From contig JABANN010000269.1 in NCBI GenBank assembly GCA_013115125.1, positions 1 to 44,752 of the forward strand: 44,752 nucleotides of DNA, read 5' to 3'. A program made the position numbers and the translations under genes. The stretch comes from Perkinsus olseni. Its lineage: Eukaryota > Perkinsozoa > Perkinsida. Positions within the stretch are counted from its first letter, which is position 1; the number at the start of each line of letters is the position of its first letter. Shown here piece after piece: positions 1-11,300 of the stretch. The notes under the pieces are model-generated. The model did no database searches and was not told the DNA's origin. It was given only the letters and a program-made list of their open reading frames with translations.

Positions 1-235
1 ATTATTGCTGCTATTAATCTGTTATCATTCACTCACCATGGCTTCGGGTTCATCAAACAACACAGGGTCTCCACGGAACTGCAACAGCAGGAAGAATCGA
101 TTGAAATGGCGCGCTCGGGCCGCCTTTCTAGGGTCAACATTGATCTTGTTGTCGGTTTGGTCAGTCTCTTCTAGCTTATAACGCGGTGTTGTTGACGTTT
201 TTTTCAGACTTCGTTGTTTTCTGTGTCATCCTGAA

Positions 236-1136
236 ATGTCATCATCCTATTTCGACATAAAGCAGAACTACCCCTTCTATGCAGCTTATCACAGGAATAA
301 GTGGAACAAGGCCATCCATATGGTAATAGAGTCTTCATTTACTGATAATAAGGCTACGACGCTAGAATCCCTTCTGAAAGGGCGTCGTGAAGCGCTACTA
401 GTGGCGCCTTTAAAGGCAATTCTTGAACTGAGGTCCGTATAATATCTAGTAACATACTATATCCGACCTGTAGTACGTAACTACCAATGGCCAAGAGTAA
501 TTTGAGGCTCCTTATGAACACCCATCCGCCCTTTCCTGAGTACCATCATTTTCCCATTTTTCCATCAGGTCTGCGTCCCTCTGATATACTTGACATCCTT
601 ATTCCTAGTAAGGCGATACACCCCAGCATTGTATGGCCCCATCACCTTGGCCACCCTAGTCCATGCATTCTATGTGTTAAGCTTCTGGTATATGGACTGG
701 CCGGCGGCCTTCCTTTACACCCCCATTATGATGGCTATGTAGGCCACTCGGAATCCCTCGTCCCGTAGTATTCTCCGGCTGTTTCAGGTATCTTGTCTCG
801 GCTAATGTGCCGTTGAAGTACACCCCGCAGATGTGGGCTATATTCACTACTGCATGGATACTTCAGTTCATCGGTCATGGCTTCCTCGAGCGTCGTAGAC
901 CAGCGCTCGTCGACAACTTCTTCCAGTCCATCCACGCCGCTGTCTTCTTCGTCTGGCTGCAGGTGAGGCAGGGGTCTGAGTAACCTTGCACTTATCATGG
1001 GTCGTTGGCTTAGGTGATGTTCCGGGCTGGCTACAAGCCTGACTTGGACGATGAGCTCGTACTCCTGACACAGAAGGAATTGGAGAAGGCTGGTTTTCAG
1101 GAGAAGGAGAGCAGTAAAGGGGATAAGAAGGAGTAA
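236..1136 (+). CDS. Mpo1-like (DUF962) membrane protein, 4 exons
   Basis: Four exons (236-322, 569-738, 788-962, 1014-1136) join in frame to 184 residues. The product matches the Mpo1/YGL010w (DUF962) family along its whole length. The N-terminus has FDIKQNYPFYAAYHRNKWN followed by IHM, the family's first histidine box. The third exon has QFIGHGFLERRRPALVDNFF, the second histidine box and membrane segment. Yeast Mpo1 is an Fe(II)-dependent dioxygenase of the ER membrane that shortens 2-hydroxy fatty acids in phytosphingosine breakdown. The His boxes are kept, so the same chemistry is plausible here. All introns are GT-AG (246, 49 and 51 nt). I chose the ATG at 236 because family members begin just before the FDIEKQ-like motif. 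An upstream ATG at 38 opens a short frame that may be a uORF or a 5' exon. The tail is lysine-rich. Confidence 0.88.
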
Positions 1137-1434
1137 AGGATTTACCCAAACTTGCACATTCATTTTCCAAATTTTGATGAGTTGATGCAGCGTCTCTGAT
1201 CCCGAAATACTTAACGGCACCCGATTTAATTATGAACACTCGTACAGGGTTTGGGTCGTCAATTATGGGTGCTGGGTCTTCCTAGGAAGTGCAGGGCTCC
1301 CGCGACGGCTACAGCTGCAGGTGTGAGCTCTGCGTCCCTATTCAGCGGCAGCTATTCTTCATCAACTTCCCCAGCATCCTCCCTCTATCAGTAGTAGTAT
1401 TCAGTGTATTATAGTGCCACACGACGCTAGGAAA

Positions 1435-2965
1435 GTGGAAAGCTGCTGCCGCCATCAGCAGCATCAGTCATGCCTTCCTCGACGGCGTGCGGTCACGATT
1501 GGCCTAGCCGTCTTAACCGGCGCTCTGGCGTCATGGCTATTACGGGAGGAAGCTCGGTTCTTCGGAGGTGATGCCTCAGGCTGAACTTGAAAGTTATCGT
1601 CGTCATAGGTGCGCTATGGGAGACTCTACTCTCCTACAACGCCAAGGGCGGCGCTCAGCTTGTAGTGCTTCACGCGCCACACGGCCAAGCGGATTCGGAA
1701 AGACGGCCGCCGAAGAGGTTCTCAGAGCCGAGCGCTGTAGTAGGGGGCATCACTCGCTGCGGTGAAGGCTGCGGTGACAGGCGCCACAATCCGGTAGTGA
1801 TTTCAATCTTACTGTCACTTGGAACCGCTTCAATCGGACTGCCATTCCGAAAGCCAGAGAGAAGTTCCTGGATGCCCGGGCGGTGACCTACGTCACAGCT
1901 TGCTTTATGGAGGACGTGGATAGAGAGGATGCCCTTGACCAAGACGGGACCAACCAGAATAATGACGATAGGGATGCGGTCATCAGGAATAGGAAGGAGA
2001 GAATTGATCGCTTTAAAGTGACGATTGGGAGCGGGCAGATCTTTCTTGGCGAAGCAGTCGTCGCCCGCCTGGAAGTACCGAATTCTCGTGGCCACTTCAG
2101 GCCCAGTTATCGATGGCGTTGTGTTCGCTGCTTGCCACAACTAACCCCTCGAGAGTTCTCGTCATCGCCAACAAGTTTTGTACTGACGATGATAATTTTA
2201 TGAAGATGCTGGCCGGTAACGGCGTAGCGGTAGTAGACGTGGGCGTCGGGTACCGCCACTGGCCGCCTGTCCTGAAGGGGGAATACCCCCGCTTGACCTG
2301 TTGCCTTTTCACATTCAACAAGCTCTTGATTTGGAGGCTCGGGGAGATCCTTCCCGAGGGCGAGGATACACCGATCGTGTGGTACGACAGTGATATCCTG
2401 TGGAAGAAAAACGCTACGGTTGGGTTAATCGAGAAGTACCGAGATGCGTACGACGGCAATGGCGTTGTTGCGGCCCAGTGGCCTGCTGAGTTCATGAAAG
2501 GAGATGTTGTCCTCAACAGCGGTGTGATGCTCCTACGGCCGAGCACAGAGGTTTTCCTGAGGCTGGAGACCTCCTGGGCTCACGGCGAGTATAAATTGGT
2601 GAACGCCGAAAAGACGGCTACAGGCGATCAGGAGGTGATGACCACCGGCTGCTTTGCTATATGGCGGTGGGCCTTCAGGTTATCAGTAGTCTTTGTGGGT
2701 CTGATGGGGGTGGCTGCGGTGGGCCATGGATCAGGCTGGACGTTTGTGACAACTACAGGAGGTAGGCAGTAACAGTGAAGGGATGGGGAGTCTCTTGTCA
2801 AGGTACGAGTTCCAAAAACACTGTAATGAGAGTGAGGTGCTTCTGTGGCACCCCAACCCAAGGTGGCGCAGGAAGGTGGTTGACTTCAAGAGCTCGAGGT
2901 TCGTAGAGAGCATGGAACGTGGTCGGTGTCGACCCAAACGCAAGAAGAAGAAAAAGACGAGATAA
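1435..2965 (+). CDS. GT8-type glycosyltransferase, probable type II membrane protein, N-terminus unresolved
   Basis: Exons to 1567, 1609-1736, 1781-2017, 2101-2634 and 2759-2965 join in frame. The catalytic part reads TFNKLLIWRL, then IVWYDSDIL with the metal-binding DxD, then LNSGVMLLRPSTEVFLRLE and GDQE, the order seen in glycogenin/galactinol-synthase-like GT8 enzymes. These transfer a sugar from a nucleotide donor with a divalent metal. A hydrophobic stretch at 1489-1536 (AVTIGLAVLTGALASWLL) would be a signal anchor, placing the enzyme in the Golgi or ER lumen. The end is strongly basic (KRKKKKKTR). The true start is not found: the anchor frame has no ATG, so an upstream exon is likely, perhaps from the ATG at 1232. 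The third intron may instead begin at 2075. The catalytic core is secure; the exact N-terminus and substrate are not. Confidence 0.72.
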
Positions 2966-3045
2966 TTTCTGTTGTCTCTGACCTCGTTGGGCTGTTGAGT
3001 TTTACAAGAGTGCGAGGGGTCCTAAGTTGAGAGAAACTCTGTGCT

Positions 3046-3904
3046 ATGAAAACCGCCACCTTCGTCGCTCTGCCCGCCCTAGCTCACGCGTCTTTCGAGG
3101 AGGCCGAGGGCGCTGAGGGTTGGGTCAAGGACCATAACTACTTCCGCTGCTTGCATGGCGCTGAGGCTGTCGAGTGGAGCACAGAGTTGGAAATTAGCGC
3201 TCAGGCATGGGCCGACCATCTGGCCGCCGAAGGAGGGACGTTGGAGCACTCAGGTGGTGAACACTAGGGATCCCTTCCAATAGGTATCATCTGTTCTTGC
3301 GCAAGGTTCCTATTCATCAGCACCCTACGCTGGGGAGAACCTCGCTATGGGTTATGGCTCGGCCCCTGCTGTCTGCAACGGTACCGACAGAAACTACAAT
3401 CAACACTGCACTGTATGGAATTGGTATAACGAATATAATCAGTTTATGAAGGGACACTGTGATACCTGGAAGGACGTATCGGGCATCGGCCACTTCACTG
3501 CCATGGTCTGGAAGGGCGCCAATAGAATCGGATGTGCTCAGTCGGGCGACTACTACGTCTGCCAGTACGGGCACACCAACTGCATGGCTGAGGACCCCAA
3601 TGGAAGCAACTACGGAGGCCGTGACTGCTTCGAGGGTGTCCCTTCCAAGCTCGCCAATTTTAACATCGGCCTGTGCCCCGAGGATGGAACCTGTGTCGGC
3701 TGCCGTGATGATCTGCTGGAGAACGACGCTCAAGCTCGGCTGGAGCAGTGCGGTGCTGGACCGGTCGAGGAGACTGTGTGGGAGCGACAACAGCAGCCGC
3801 AGCAGCAGCAAGTGCCGTCTGCTGCCAACACACTTAGTGTCCTCATGATCATGTATGTCCTCGTTTTCATGCAGGTTCTCCCCAACCATCCCTTTGCTAT
3901 ATAA
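3046..3904 (+). CDS. Secreted CAP/SCP (PR-1-like) domain protein
   Basis: Two exons (3046-3253, 3306-3904; 52-nt intron, phase 1) give 268 residues. A short hydrophobic start (MKTATFVALPALAHASF) suggests secretion. The CAP fold is clear: HNYFRCLHG near the start, WADHLA, then GENLAMGYG, the CAP1 signature GHFTAMVWKGANRIGC, and the CAP2 segment YVCQYGHTNC. The conserved His/Glu cavity residues appear to be present. CAP proteins are secreted and often bind sterols or lipids; no enzyme activity is assured. The C-terminus is glutamine-rich (QQQPQQQQ) and ends in a hydrophobic stretch (VLMIMYVLVFMQVL), which could be a membrane or GPI-type anchor. The gene follows the GT8 gene on the same strand by about 80 bp. 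Confidence 0.9.
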
Positions 3905-4415
3905 CTCTTCGTTCGTCTCCCCGTATCAGTTTACTACTGTTTATCAGGTCAACTGAGATCAACACCCCTTTTATTCTAATAACCATGCCTTATACTCTTT
4001 ATGACTGTTCAGAATGGCGACCCCGCCCCAGGTGGTGGATTCATACTCGAGTTGCGTGACAGTGCCGCAACAGAAACAGTCTAGTGAAGTTCTGCCCGTT
4101 GTATGGACACCTTCCCCGTGTTTTCACCCGTCCGTCACAGAAAAACAATTCTCGCGCGAGTCGCCTCGTCTTATTCCACCGGGCCTGCCCGTTAGTTCAA
4201 CACACCATATGTACTGAGCTAACAGATGCTACTACTTCGACGGCACAACCGAGTAGCCAAGCAGAAACCAAGATGAAAAAAGGCACATCTCCGAAACATG
4301 AATTCGCAGCCATTTGTTCAGCAAGTGTACGTTGTGAAGGACTCCCGGCTGTCGGGCCGTCAGCTGGAAATCTGAGAACACCACGAGAACGATGACTGCG
4401 TCGGGGGCCGGGGCA
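3905..4415. other. Convergent intergenic region, no gene seen
   Basis: About 510 bp lie between the stop of the CAP gene and the stop of the minus-strand gene, so both genes converge here. Short open frames exist but none has a family motif or joinable exons. I see no repeat or RNA gene. Confidence 0.6.
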
Positions 4416-6858
4416 TTACCGCAGTGACGCTCCCTTGAAGGACGAGGTCAATACTGAATGGCGCTGCATGCACCTGAATCGACATGACCCCAGAAAGCTG
4501 CGCATCTGCCTCACTTCCTCTTGAACCGCAAGCTCGTCTTGAAGGCCCTTCAGCGCTTGCAGGACCTCCTTCATCAGACCAGAGCTCGACTCCTCAACGG
4601 CAGAGGTCCTGATCGAGAACACACTAGCCGAGTAGACGAAGATGTGGTACTTACACTACAGCCTGTGGGTCCAGTTCGGCAGCCTCCAACACGACCCTGG
4701 ACGGGTCGGTGGGAATAATGGCCAGCAGTGCCGTGTGGAGACTCGCTCTGACGAGAAGCCGTCGAAGATGGGTAGCACTTCCTTCCTCACTTCGTCCGAG
4801 ACTTCATCTCCGTGCCGTTTTCTCTGTGCCGCTGAAGTATCAGTTTCACTATCTTCACCGCAGTCGATTGGAAATGATGTTCAACCTCCTCGGGGAATGC
4901 CGACGTGCAGTTGTAGCAAGCAGAGAGCGCTGCCACCAGCCGCGCCTATCATTGAGAAGAGAGCTGCAAGTGCCACCCGCAAGGAGGCCCACATCAGTTT
5001 GGTCCTGAAGCGTGTCGAGGTGATCCATACACCGTCGTACTGCACTGTGGAGGTGCCAGGCCACCACTGGGTCGTACAGCCCGAGCCTGTTTAAACTGAG
5101 AGCAACGTGAGATTAGAAGATCGTGAAGGGAGTCATGGCGTCCGGACCTATGCGACAGCAGACTTGCGAGATCTAGGTTTATCTCGAGCATGTTTGACGA
5201 GAAACAGCGTCGGCAGGTGGCCATGAGGTTGTGTAGAGTAGAAGGTTGGACGAACCCCAGCTTGGAGAGGGCTCGAAGGCAGAAGGACACGTGCCTGCAT
5301 AATGCACCGGTACAGGCATACGTGTTTAACGCCACGGTCTCACTGGGAACAGTAGACGGAACACTTGTAAATGGGATCACCTCTGAGGCGTCCCATAGTG
5401 CTACTGTAGTCCGATTTCGTGGCTAGATACCGCGACGTGAAATCAAAAAAATCACAAACTCATCATTCGCAAGCGTCATCTCTGGATATCATCCACTGAT
5501 GAACAAGTTGCAAGCCCGGATTCAACACGAAGTCATCGATCGGCTTTAGCTCGGTCGCGCCATGCCATCAGCCACCCCGTCCCCCATGCAGCTCACTGTA
5601 AGTCGAGTAGCGTTCGAGTGGCGTCGGGATCATCAGTTCCCTCGGGCTCCAGTAATTGGTTCAACTTCATAGCCTGAGGAGACAGGGACTGCTGCTGCGG
5701 TAGGAGGATCAAGGGTAGACCTCACCGCTGCCAGCAAGACACGATCATCCCGGGCCCTCAGAGCCGCCATGGAGTCCATGATGGCACCACACGCTTGAAC
5801 GGTCACATCTGAGGGAGCATCACCAGGCCCGGAGAGATGACCGAGGGCCTTACCGGCAGTCGGAAGGAGGGTTACGATTCTAGCGAATATGCAGTGGAAA
5901 AGGCGGACCTGAGATTGTTAGTGGCGGGCCAGGATGATAGAACCCCTACATGGAACTCCCCACAGCGAGCGCAGCTACGCAGCAGCGAGATGCACTGAGG
6001 CAAAGTGAAGTTGTCCGCGGAGAGCTGCAGCACCTGCAGTTGTGGACGATGGGCGAGGGTGAGATGGAAGGGTCTTACCTCGCTTGCTGTGAGAAACAGT
6101 TCATGATCAGGCACCTTGGCGTGGCCGAAGAGGTCCAGAATGGCGACTATGGCGCCTGAATGAGAGGAAAACTAGAAGCACTCCGAAGGTGCAAAAATAC
6201 CCAAGTCCAGCTCGGCCATCTTTGACAGCCACAAGTGCCGCAATTTATACAAAGTCTCGACTTCGACAACCCCAACTCTGGAGAGCACAAAGACCATAGT
6301 ATGGAGGTCTTGGACGGCAACATCCTCCGGCGACAGCGTCGACGCCGCGTCCACTGTAGCGGCGAGGAGTTCTGTGTTGACGAAGCCTCGCTGGAGGCCG
6401 TTCTTCTGAGCCTGGAGCACGTCCGATAGACCCTCTGCCGTCCTGAACAGCAACCTCATGAAAAAATCGTGAGTGGTGCCCGGCGAGTACTGTGGCTCGG
6501 GTACGATAGTCGAGGCTGCGGCGAGATGATTCAGCATCGGAGCCCAAACATCTGCTTCTGTGACGTCTGCAGTATAAAGAGCGGCAGTGATGGTACTAAG
6601 AGCCTTCCCAGTGCCAATGGTTGGACCTGAAGGAGTGCCTGTCTCCTCAGAACTACAGTAAGACTGCCGACCTTCGTGCGCTGCTGCTGCTGCTGTCTCT
6701 TCCTCCTCTCGCAGGTCTACCTCCTCACCTCTCAATACACCACATATTTTACGAGTAACCTCTTGTAGCCGTTCAACGTCAGCGGCTCCCAACCGACTCA
6801 GATACCGACCCAACACGCTCAGCTGCTGCGGCACTGGTGAGGTCGTTAATGCCGACAT
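4416..6858 (-). CDS. Helical-repeat protein, RAP/FASTK-like style, many exons
   Basis: Starting at the ATG at 6858, exons join in frame through at least eight GT-AG introns to a stop at 4416. The first exon spans 6858-6201 and the next begins at 6155. The product is a chain of helical units that repeat a pattern, for example AILDLFGHAKVPDHELF, LLRSCARCGEFHVRLF, RALSKLGFVQPSTLHNL, HSLNRLGLYDPVVAWHL and LLAALSACYNC. Such leucine-rich 35-40-residue units are typical of the heptatricopeptide/RAP/FASTK group, which in alveolates includes many mitochondrial RNA-binding proteins. I do not see a RAP domain itself, so the role is inferred. The N-terminal part has an acidic and alanine-rich insert (about residues 47-65). 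The strong donor near 5596, GTGAGC, shows the gene does not end at the nearby in-frame TGA. Individual exon borders are moderately certain. Confidence 0.65.
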
Positions 6859-6991
6859 TCAAAAACACATAAGGTTCAAGTGGTTCATCCGAGGAGAACA
6901 ACGCAACAATCGGGAAGTAAGACTGATGATGAAAGTGAGCTCAAAGAGCAAGCATTTCTTGGTGATATAGTATAATATTCCAAAAAGATTA

Positions 6992-8113
6992 TCAGTCCTC
7001 GACCGGAAGAAGCTCCTCCTGATGCCTCTCATGGTCGTCTTCCGAGTCCCCATCATAATAGTGTATGAAAAGCTGCGTCAGGTAGGTATGATTGACTCGC
7101 CACTCCGTGACGTAGATCTGGTTAGCGGTGTCGTTAACGAGGACCGAACAAATGCTGCGAGCCTCCGGTAACTCGATCGAGCACAGCTCAGTGTTGGCCG
7201 CGAGGTCCACAATTCTCACGAAACAAGATCGACAACAACCGACAACAGCCAGGTCTGCCGTGGGGTGGTCTAGGAAGCGGCACCGGGAGGCGAAGGGGAC
7301 ATCGATGGACCGGGGCGGTTCCTCCCCTTCCCGTCTCCACTGGATGCTGGTATTGCTGTCGTTGCTGCAGCTGAGTGTCTCAACTCGTCCATGCCGTTCG
7401 CGAACGTCGAAAGAACTGATGTTCCAATCCTTGTCAAAATCGAAGACCTTCTCGCAGTCACCACCCTGCTCGGGAACCCTCAGGAGCTGCTGTTCGACAT
7501 GCTCGTAGAGGTAGAGGTAGCCGTCACAGTACTGGATGTAGTCCAACTGGTGGCTCGGGACCGCCTCCTCCATGTTGGTCGAGAGCTCCACCGGAGCCCC
7601 TTGCTGACCTTCGGGATCAAGATGGAAAATACGGTTCTTGCTGAGGAAGAAGACGCAGCCCTTGGCGTCGGTGGTGATGTCCTCGAGATCCACGTCAGTC
7701 TTCGTGTAGAACGGCGTGATGTGCAGAGGTGTCTTGCGGCAGTCTATGGTCGCTATTTCGCTCTGGCCTTCACCATCGCTACCGGCAATACGATGCAGCA
7801 TGACGAGCCTATCATCACCCGGCAGCATGCCACCAAGAATGGTCAAACCAGTCTCGACACGCTGGGCGACAGTCAGGCCACGGGGCCGCCGGTAACCGAG
7901 GAACCTCCACACTCGCCGCTTCAACTCATCCATCGCCATCTGTTGTCTATCGATCCAGACTCGATCAATCGAGGCAAGATCCAGGAAGATAGCTAGATTG
8001 GGTGCCAAGGGGTTTTGGTAGGGAGTAGCCGAAGGCAGGACGTCTGATGGCACAAGTAGGTCTGACTGAGGCCCGCCACAGGACACCTCAGGACTTGACG
8101 ACGATGCTCCCAT
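6992..8113 (-). CDS. Unrecognised 373-residue protein, possible beta-propeller
   Basis: A single open exon of 373 codons begins MGASSSSPEVSC. I do not recognise the family. The N-terminal Gly-Ala followed by serines could allow N-myristoylation, but this is only a guess. From about residue 100 the sequence alternates short hydrophobic strands with turns (VMLHRIAG, EIATIDCR, GCVFFLSKNRIFHLD, GYLYLYEHVEQQLLRVP, ADLAVVGCCRSCFVRIVDL, NQIYVTEW), which resembles a divergent propeller of the WD or NHL sort. No catalytic motif is visible. It lacks introns, unlike its neighbours, and ends with a charged tail rich in Asp, Glu and His. Its start lies about 200 bp from the end of the next minus-strand gene. 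Confidence 0.75.
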   Translation of the reverse strand: MGASSSSPEVSCGGPQSDLLVPSDVLPSATPYQNPLAPNLAIFLDLASIDRVWIDRQQMAMDELKRRVWRFLGYRRPRGLTVAQRVETGLTILGGMLPGDDRLVMLHRIAGSDGEGQSEIATIDCRKTPLHITPFYTKTDVDLEDITTDAKGCVFFLSKNRIFHLDPEGQQGAPVELSTNMEEAVPSHQLDYIQYCDGYLYLYEHVEQQLLRVPEQGGDCEKVFDFDKDWNISSFDVRERHGRVETLSCSNDSNTSIQWRREGEEPPRSIDVPFASRCRFLDHPTADLAVVGCCRSCFVRIVDLAANTELCSIELPEARSICSVLVNDTANQIYVTEWRVNHTYLTQLFIHYYDGDSEDDHERHQEELLPVED

Positions 8114-8308
8114 AGTAAACTGCTAAAAGAATTACTACCACTGCGACCAGCAGTACAGCGATGTTGGGCAAAGGGACACAACAGAGGGAGCGTAGCGGAA
8201 ATCTGGAAGGCGCTTATTCAAGAGACTCGACCAACCTTCGCGTTAAATACAAAATTACGGTCAACTTTTCGCTATGATAATATAATGATGATTATTATTA
8301 TTATGAAA

Positions 8309-11300
8309 TCAACCAGAAGACAAGCAGCAGGATGGGTGTAAGAGTACAGTAATGAGATGTCGGCAAGGGTAGCAGGAAGATAGCGAATTAGAATCCTCGG
8401 TCGGCATTGAGAAAGGATGGAGGCGAGAGGAACGAGTAGACGTTGGAGCCGGGACTTCGACGAACCTGATGAGCACGTGCGAAGGCAGAGGGGCTGGCGG
8501 TGATACCAAGCTGCGGCTCCGAAGACGGGCTGGGAGTTCAGAACGAATGATGTCGGTGATATCGCCAACTATTTGCATGTTCAAGTTGAAGTAGCTGTGT
8601 CGAAGAGAATGTACCTGCAGATGATGGAAATGAGGAAATGAATCAGACTCGAGAGATCTGGAAGGACTTACGTTCTGGTCCATATCAGTGCAGTCAATGA
8701 CGTCTATCCTCTCACAAAGAGGACCACGCTTTCTACCCAGCCGGCTGGTAGCAGCAGTGATGCCTGATGAGCATAACAATGATGATGGCAGTGACGAGGA
8801 TAATTGCCACTACTCGCGGAGGGTTGACAGGACCCACCAGGGTCTTCACTTATCAGCCTGCTCGTCTCACCGCAGGGAGGTGACGGCATCTGACGCCGCT
8901 ATATCAACCAGCGACTCATGTGGGAGCTTACTCTAACATCGTCAGTGTGCCGGCCCAAAGCCTTGGCTCGGTTGAAATTCTCCGCCCAGAAAAGGGCACC
9001 ATCGTTGCGGTCTGCATAGACGGTAGTCCGGGCGACGTATCTGTTGCGAGGACCTTCCCTTTTGAGGCGAGCAGAGACCGTCCTTACTTCTCCAGAAGGG
9101 GCACATCACGGGTCTTGAACTCCTCAAGGTCATAGTCAGGATTCATAAGGCAGACATTGCGAACGTTGATGAGTCGACGCTCGCCGCCCTCGACGCCTGC
9201 CAAATCCTCATCGCTCTCTTCCATGTCCAGCGGCCGAGGGGCGTCAATGAGAGGCTCCAACGGTATCACGGGAGAGGACGAACGACGGAAGGTCTGAAGG
9301 GGAGGGTCAGAGGAGTTTGAGGGGAATTGTGACACACCTCGTCGAGGTAGCCATCCGTAATCAAATCGTGGAAGGCGCTGAACCAGAGCCTTGCCCCCAT
9401 CGAGTGCGTTAGTATCTGCCACGACAACGAGGAGTCTCTGGTGCTGTTGTTGCTTTTGACGGCTGTTGGCTTCCCACATGGATTCTAGTGACACCACACT
9501 CTCCTAGCCGTCGTATAAGTCTAGCACAGTCGCCGCCGAAGAGCGGTACCTAGCGAGGCTAACGCTGTGGTGACGACTTGATGTGAAGAGAGCCTACCGC
9601 GTCCTTAGCCTGGAAGTACATCAGAGCTTGTCCTGTCGACTGGGAGAACACGATCGGTAGGATGTTTCTGAAGGAAACGGCGATACTGGCGGGTACCCCC
9701 CCCGTTGACATCCTCGCCTCTGGAAGGCGTCGGGCTTACCCAGGGACCCTGCCGAGGGCAAGGAGCTGTCCTAATTTACACATAGCAAACTCGGTACTGC
9801 AGTTGTACCCGTGCATGAAGATCAACGCTTCACCACGGTCTTCGGTTAATTGAGCCCTGATATAAAAATGGTGGGTGGTGAGATTGAACCCGGGTCGTTA
9901 GCTTACGGGATCTTCAAGTAATCCTCCTTGCGTAAATAAATCCTGTTACCGAGAGCATGATATTCAATGAAGCCTTTAGCGCAAGTCTCACTGTCACTGT
10001 TGGTAACTCGAGGGTCTTGGGTGAGCACCTCCAGCTCATCATCGTTAACTGAGTCACGAAAACTGGATCAAGCAGCGATCCCCATGGCCGGAGGTGATTC
10101 AACAATAATAAGAGGAAACTGACGCTGACAGACGGGCACGATCTATGGTAGTATTCAATTCAACGAGATGGGAGAGTTAGCGCGTGGAAGGGGGTCACGG
10201 CCAGGACCCTGACGGGAACGAGTTAACAGTACAGTATACAGTGTCCTCGCGTTCTCTCGTACTAGTACGGAGAATAATAGTAAGGATGACCTTATCGTAG
10301 ACGACGAGCCCGAGAGCGTTACCTATGGTGAAGTCCAGATCCAGATTCATCTCATCTTGAGCCTGTGCCGCGTACTGTCGATGGGCAGTGCTACTGACAT
10401 CGTCATCATCCACACTGAGCTGATCTGAAGAAGCGGAGAACATAACAAAACCGCTTAGCGAGGAAGTGAATTCAATATTCACGGAGGACAGTAGGCGATT
10501 GGGCGAGCGAGGTACAGAAGATGAATTGGCAAAGTTATGGTATGCTAGGATGCACGACTCGCTCCACCTACCGTCATCAGAGGCCATGATCTTTGCAGGG
10601 GCTCTCGACGCGCGAACTTCCGCGATGGCCTGAAATCACAAGCAAGCGTCCGAATGAACTGTGGGTCACGGTAGACCTACGCCTGAGAGGCTCTCGAAGA
10701 GTATATGCTCGCCCGTAGTTGGAAGATGCTCGAAGAAACCGCCGCCCGTGGAGGCCTCGACACCACACACCCCATACCTATGAAAAGACGCTCCACAGTG
10801 ACGCTCCGGTACTGACCACTAGACACACGACGAATACCACCAGCCAGTTCCCACTGCGTCCGAGATGCTCATGAGAGCATCAGACCTCCCAAAGGGAGTT
10901 CTGGCAGCATAGTACACTCAAGCTTGGTGCTCCCTCCAGGGCGTGGTGAGAGGAAGGAGAAAGTGGGTATTACCTCAAGCCTTGATGGGATCGGATGGGT
11001 ATACAGTATTTCTGATCCAGGCCCTCCATGCGTGATGTACAGTAGGCGATGTGCTGGGAGGAGAACGTGGCACCGCTACCTACAGCATGGTTAGAATCAA
11101 CTATGGTGATGTTATCTCCACGAATGCGGTCCCCTCCAAACTCCCCTCTCTCGAAACGACAAGTCAGGAGTCGTCGCGACTAGGCACCGCTGCTGGCGCA
11201 CTCCGAAGGCTCACCTCGCTCCCGAGACGTGAAGGGCCCGACTGGCAGGCCGTGGCGCCATCGACCAAACAGACACTCTCCATGATAAGAATCATCAGAC

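Noticed and set aside
2075-2100. A 26-nt micro-intron in the GT8 gene
   Set aside because: A donor at 2018 gives a normal 83-nt intron in the same phase and avoids an exceptional size.
5005-5032. A 28-nt micro-intron in the helical-repeat gene
   Set aside because: A 47-nt intron slightly further downstream keeps the repeat motif (VGLLAALSACYNC) and all frames.
5593-5595. TGA as the end of a shorter minus-strand gene
   Set aside because: The TGA lies within a strong GTGAGC donor, and splicing to an acceptor after a pyrimidine tract near 5345 continues the same repeat protein in frame.
7391-7996. 201-codon plus-strand open frame
   Set aside because: It lies antisense to the better-composed 373-codon minus-strand frame and has no motif.
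8760-8820. Transmembrane-like peptide RVVAIILVTAIIIVML on the minus strand
   Set aside because: It is an out-of-frame reading. In the phase set by the DUF900 exons on both sides, most of this stretch is intron (donor gtaagc at about 8929, acceptor gcgagtag near 8805) and the rest codes in another frame.
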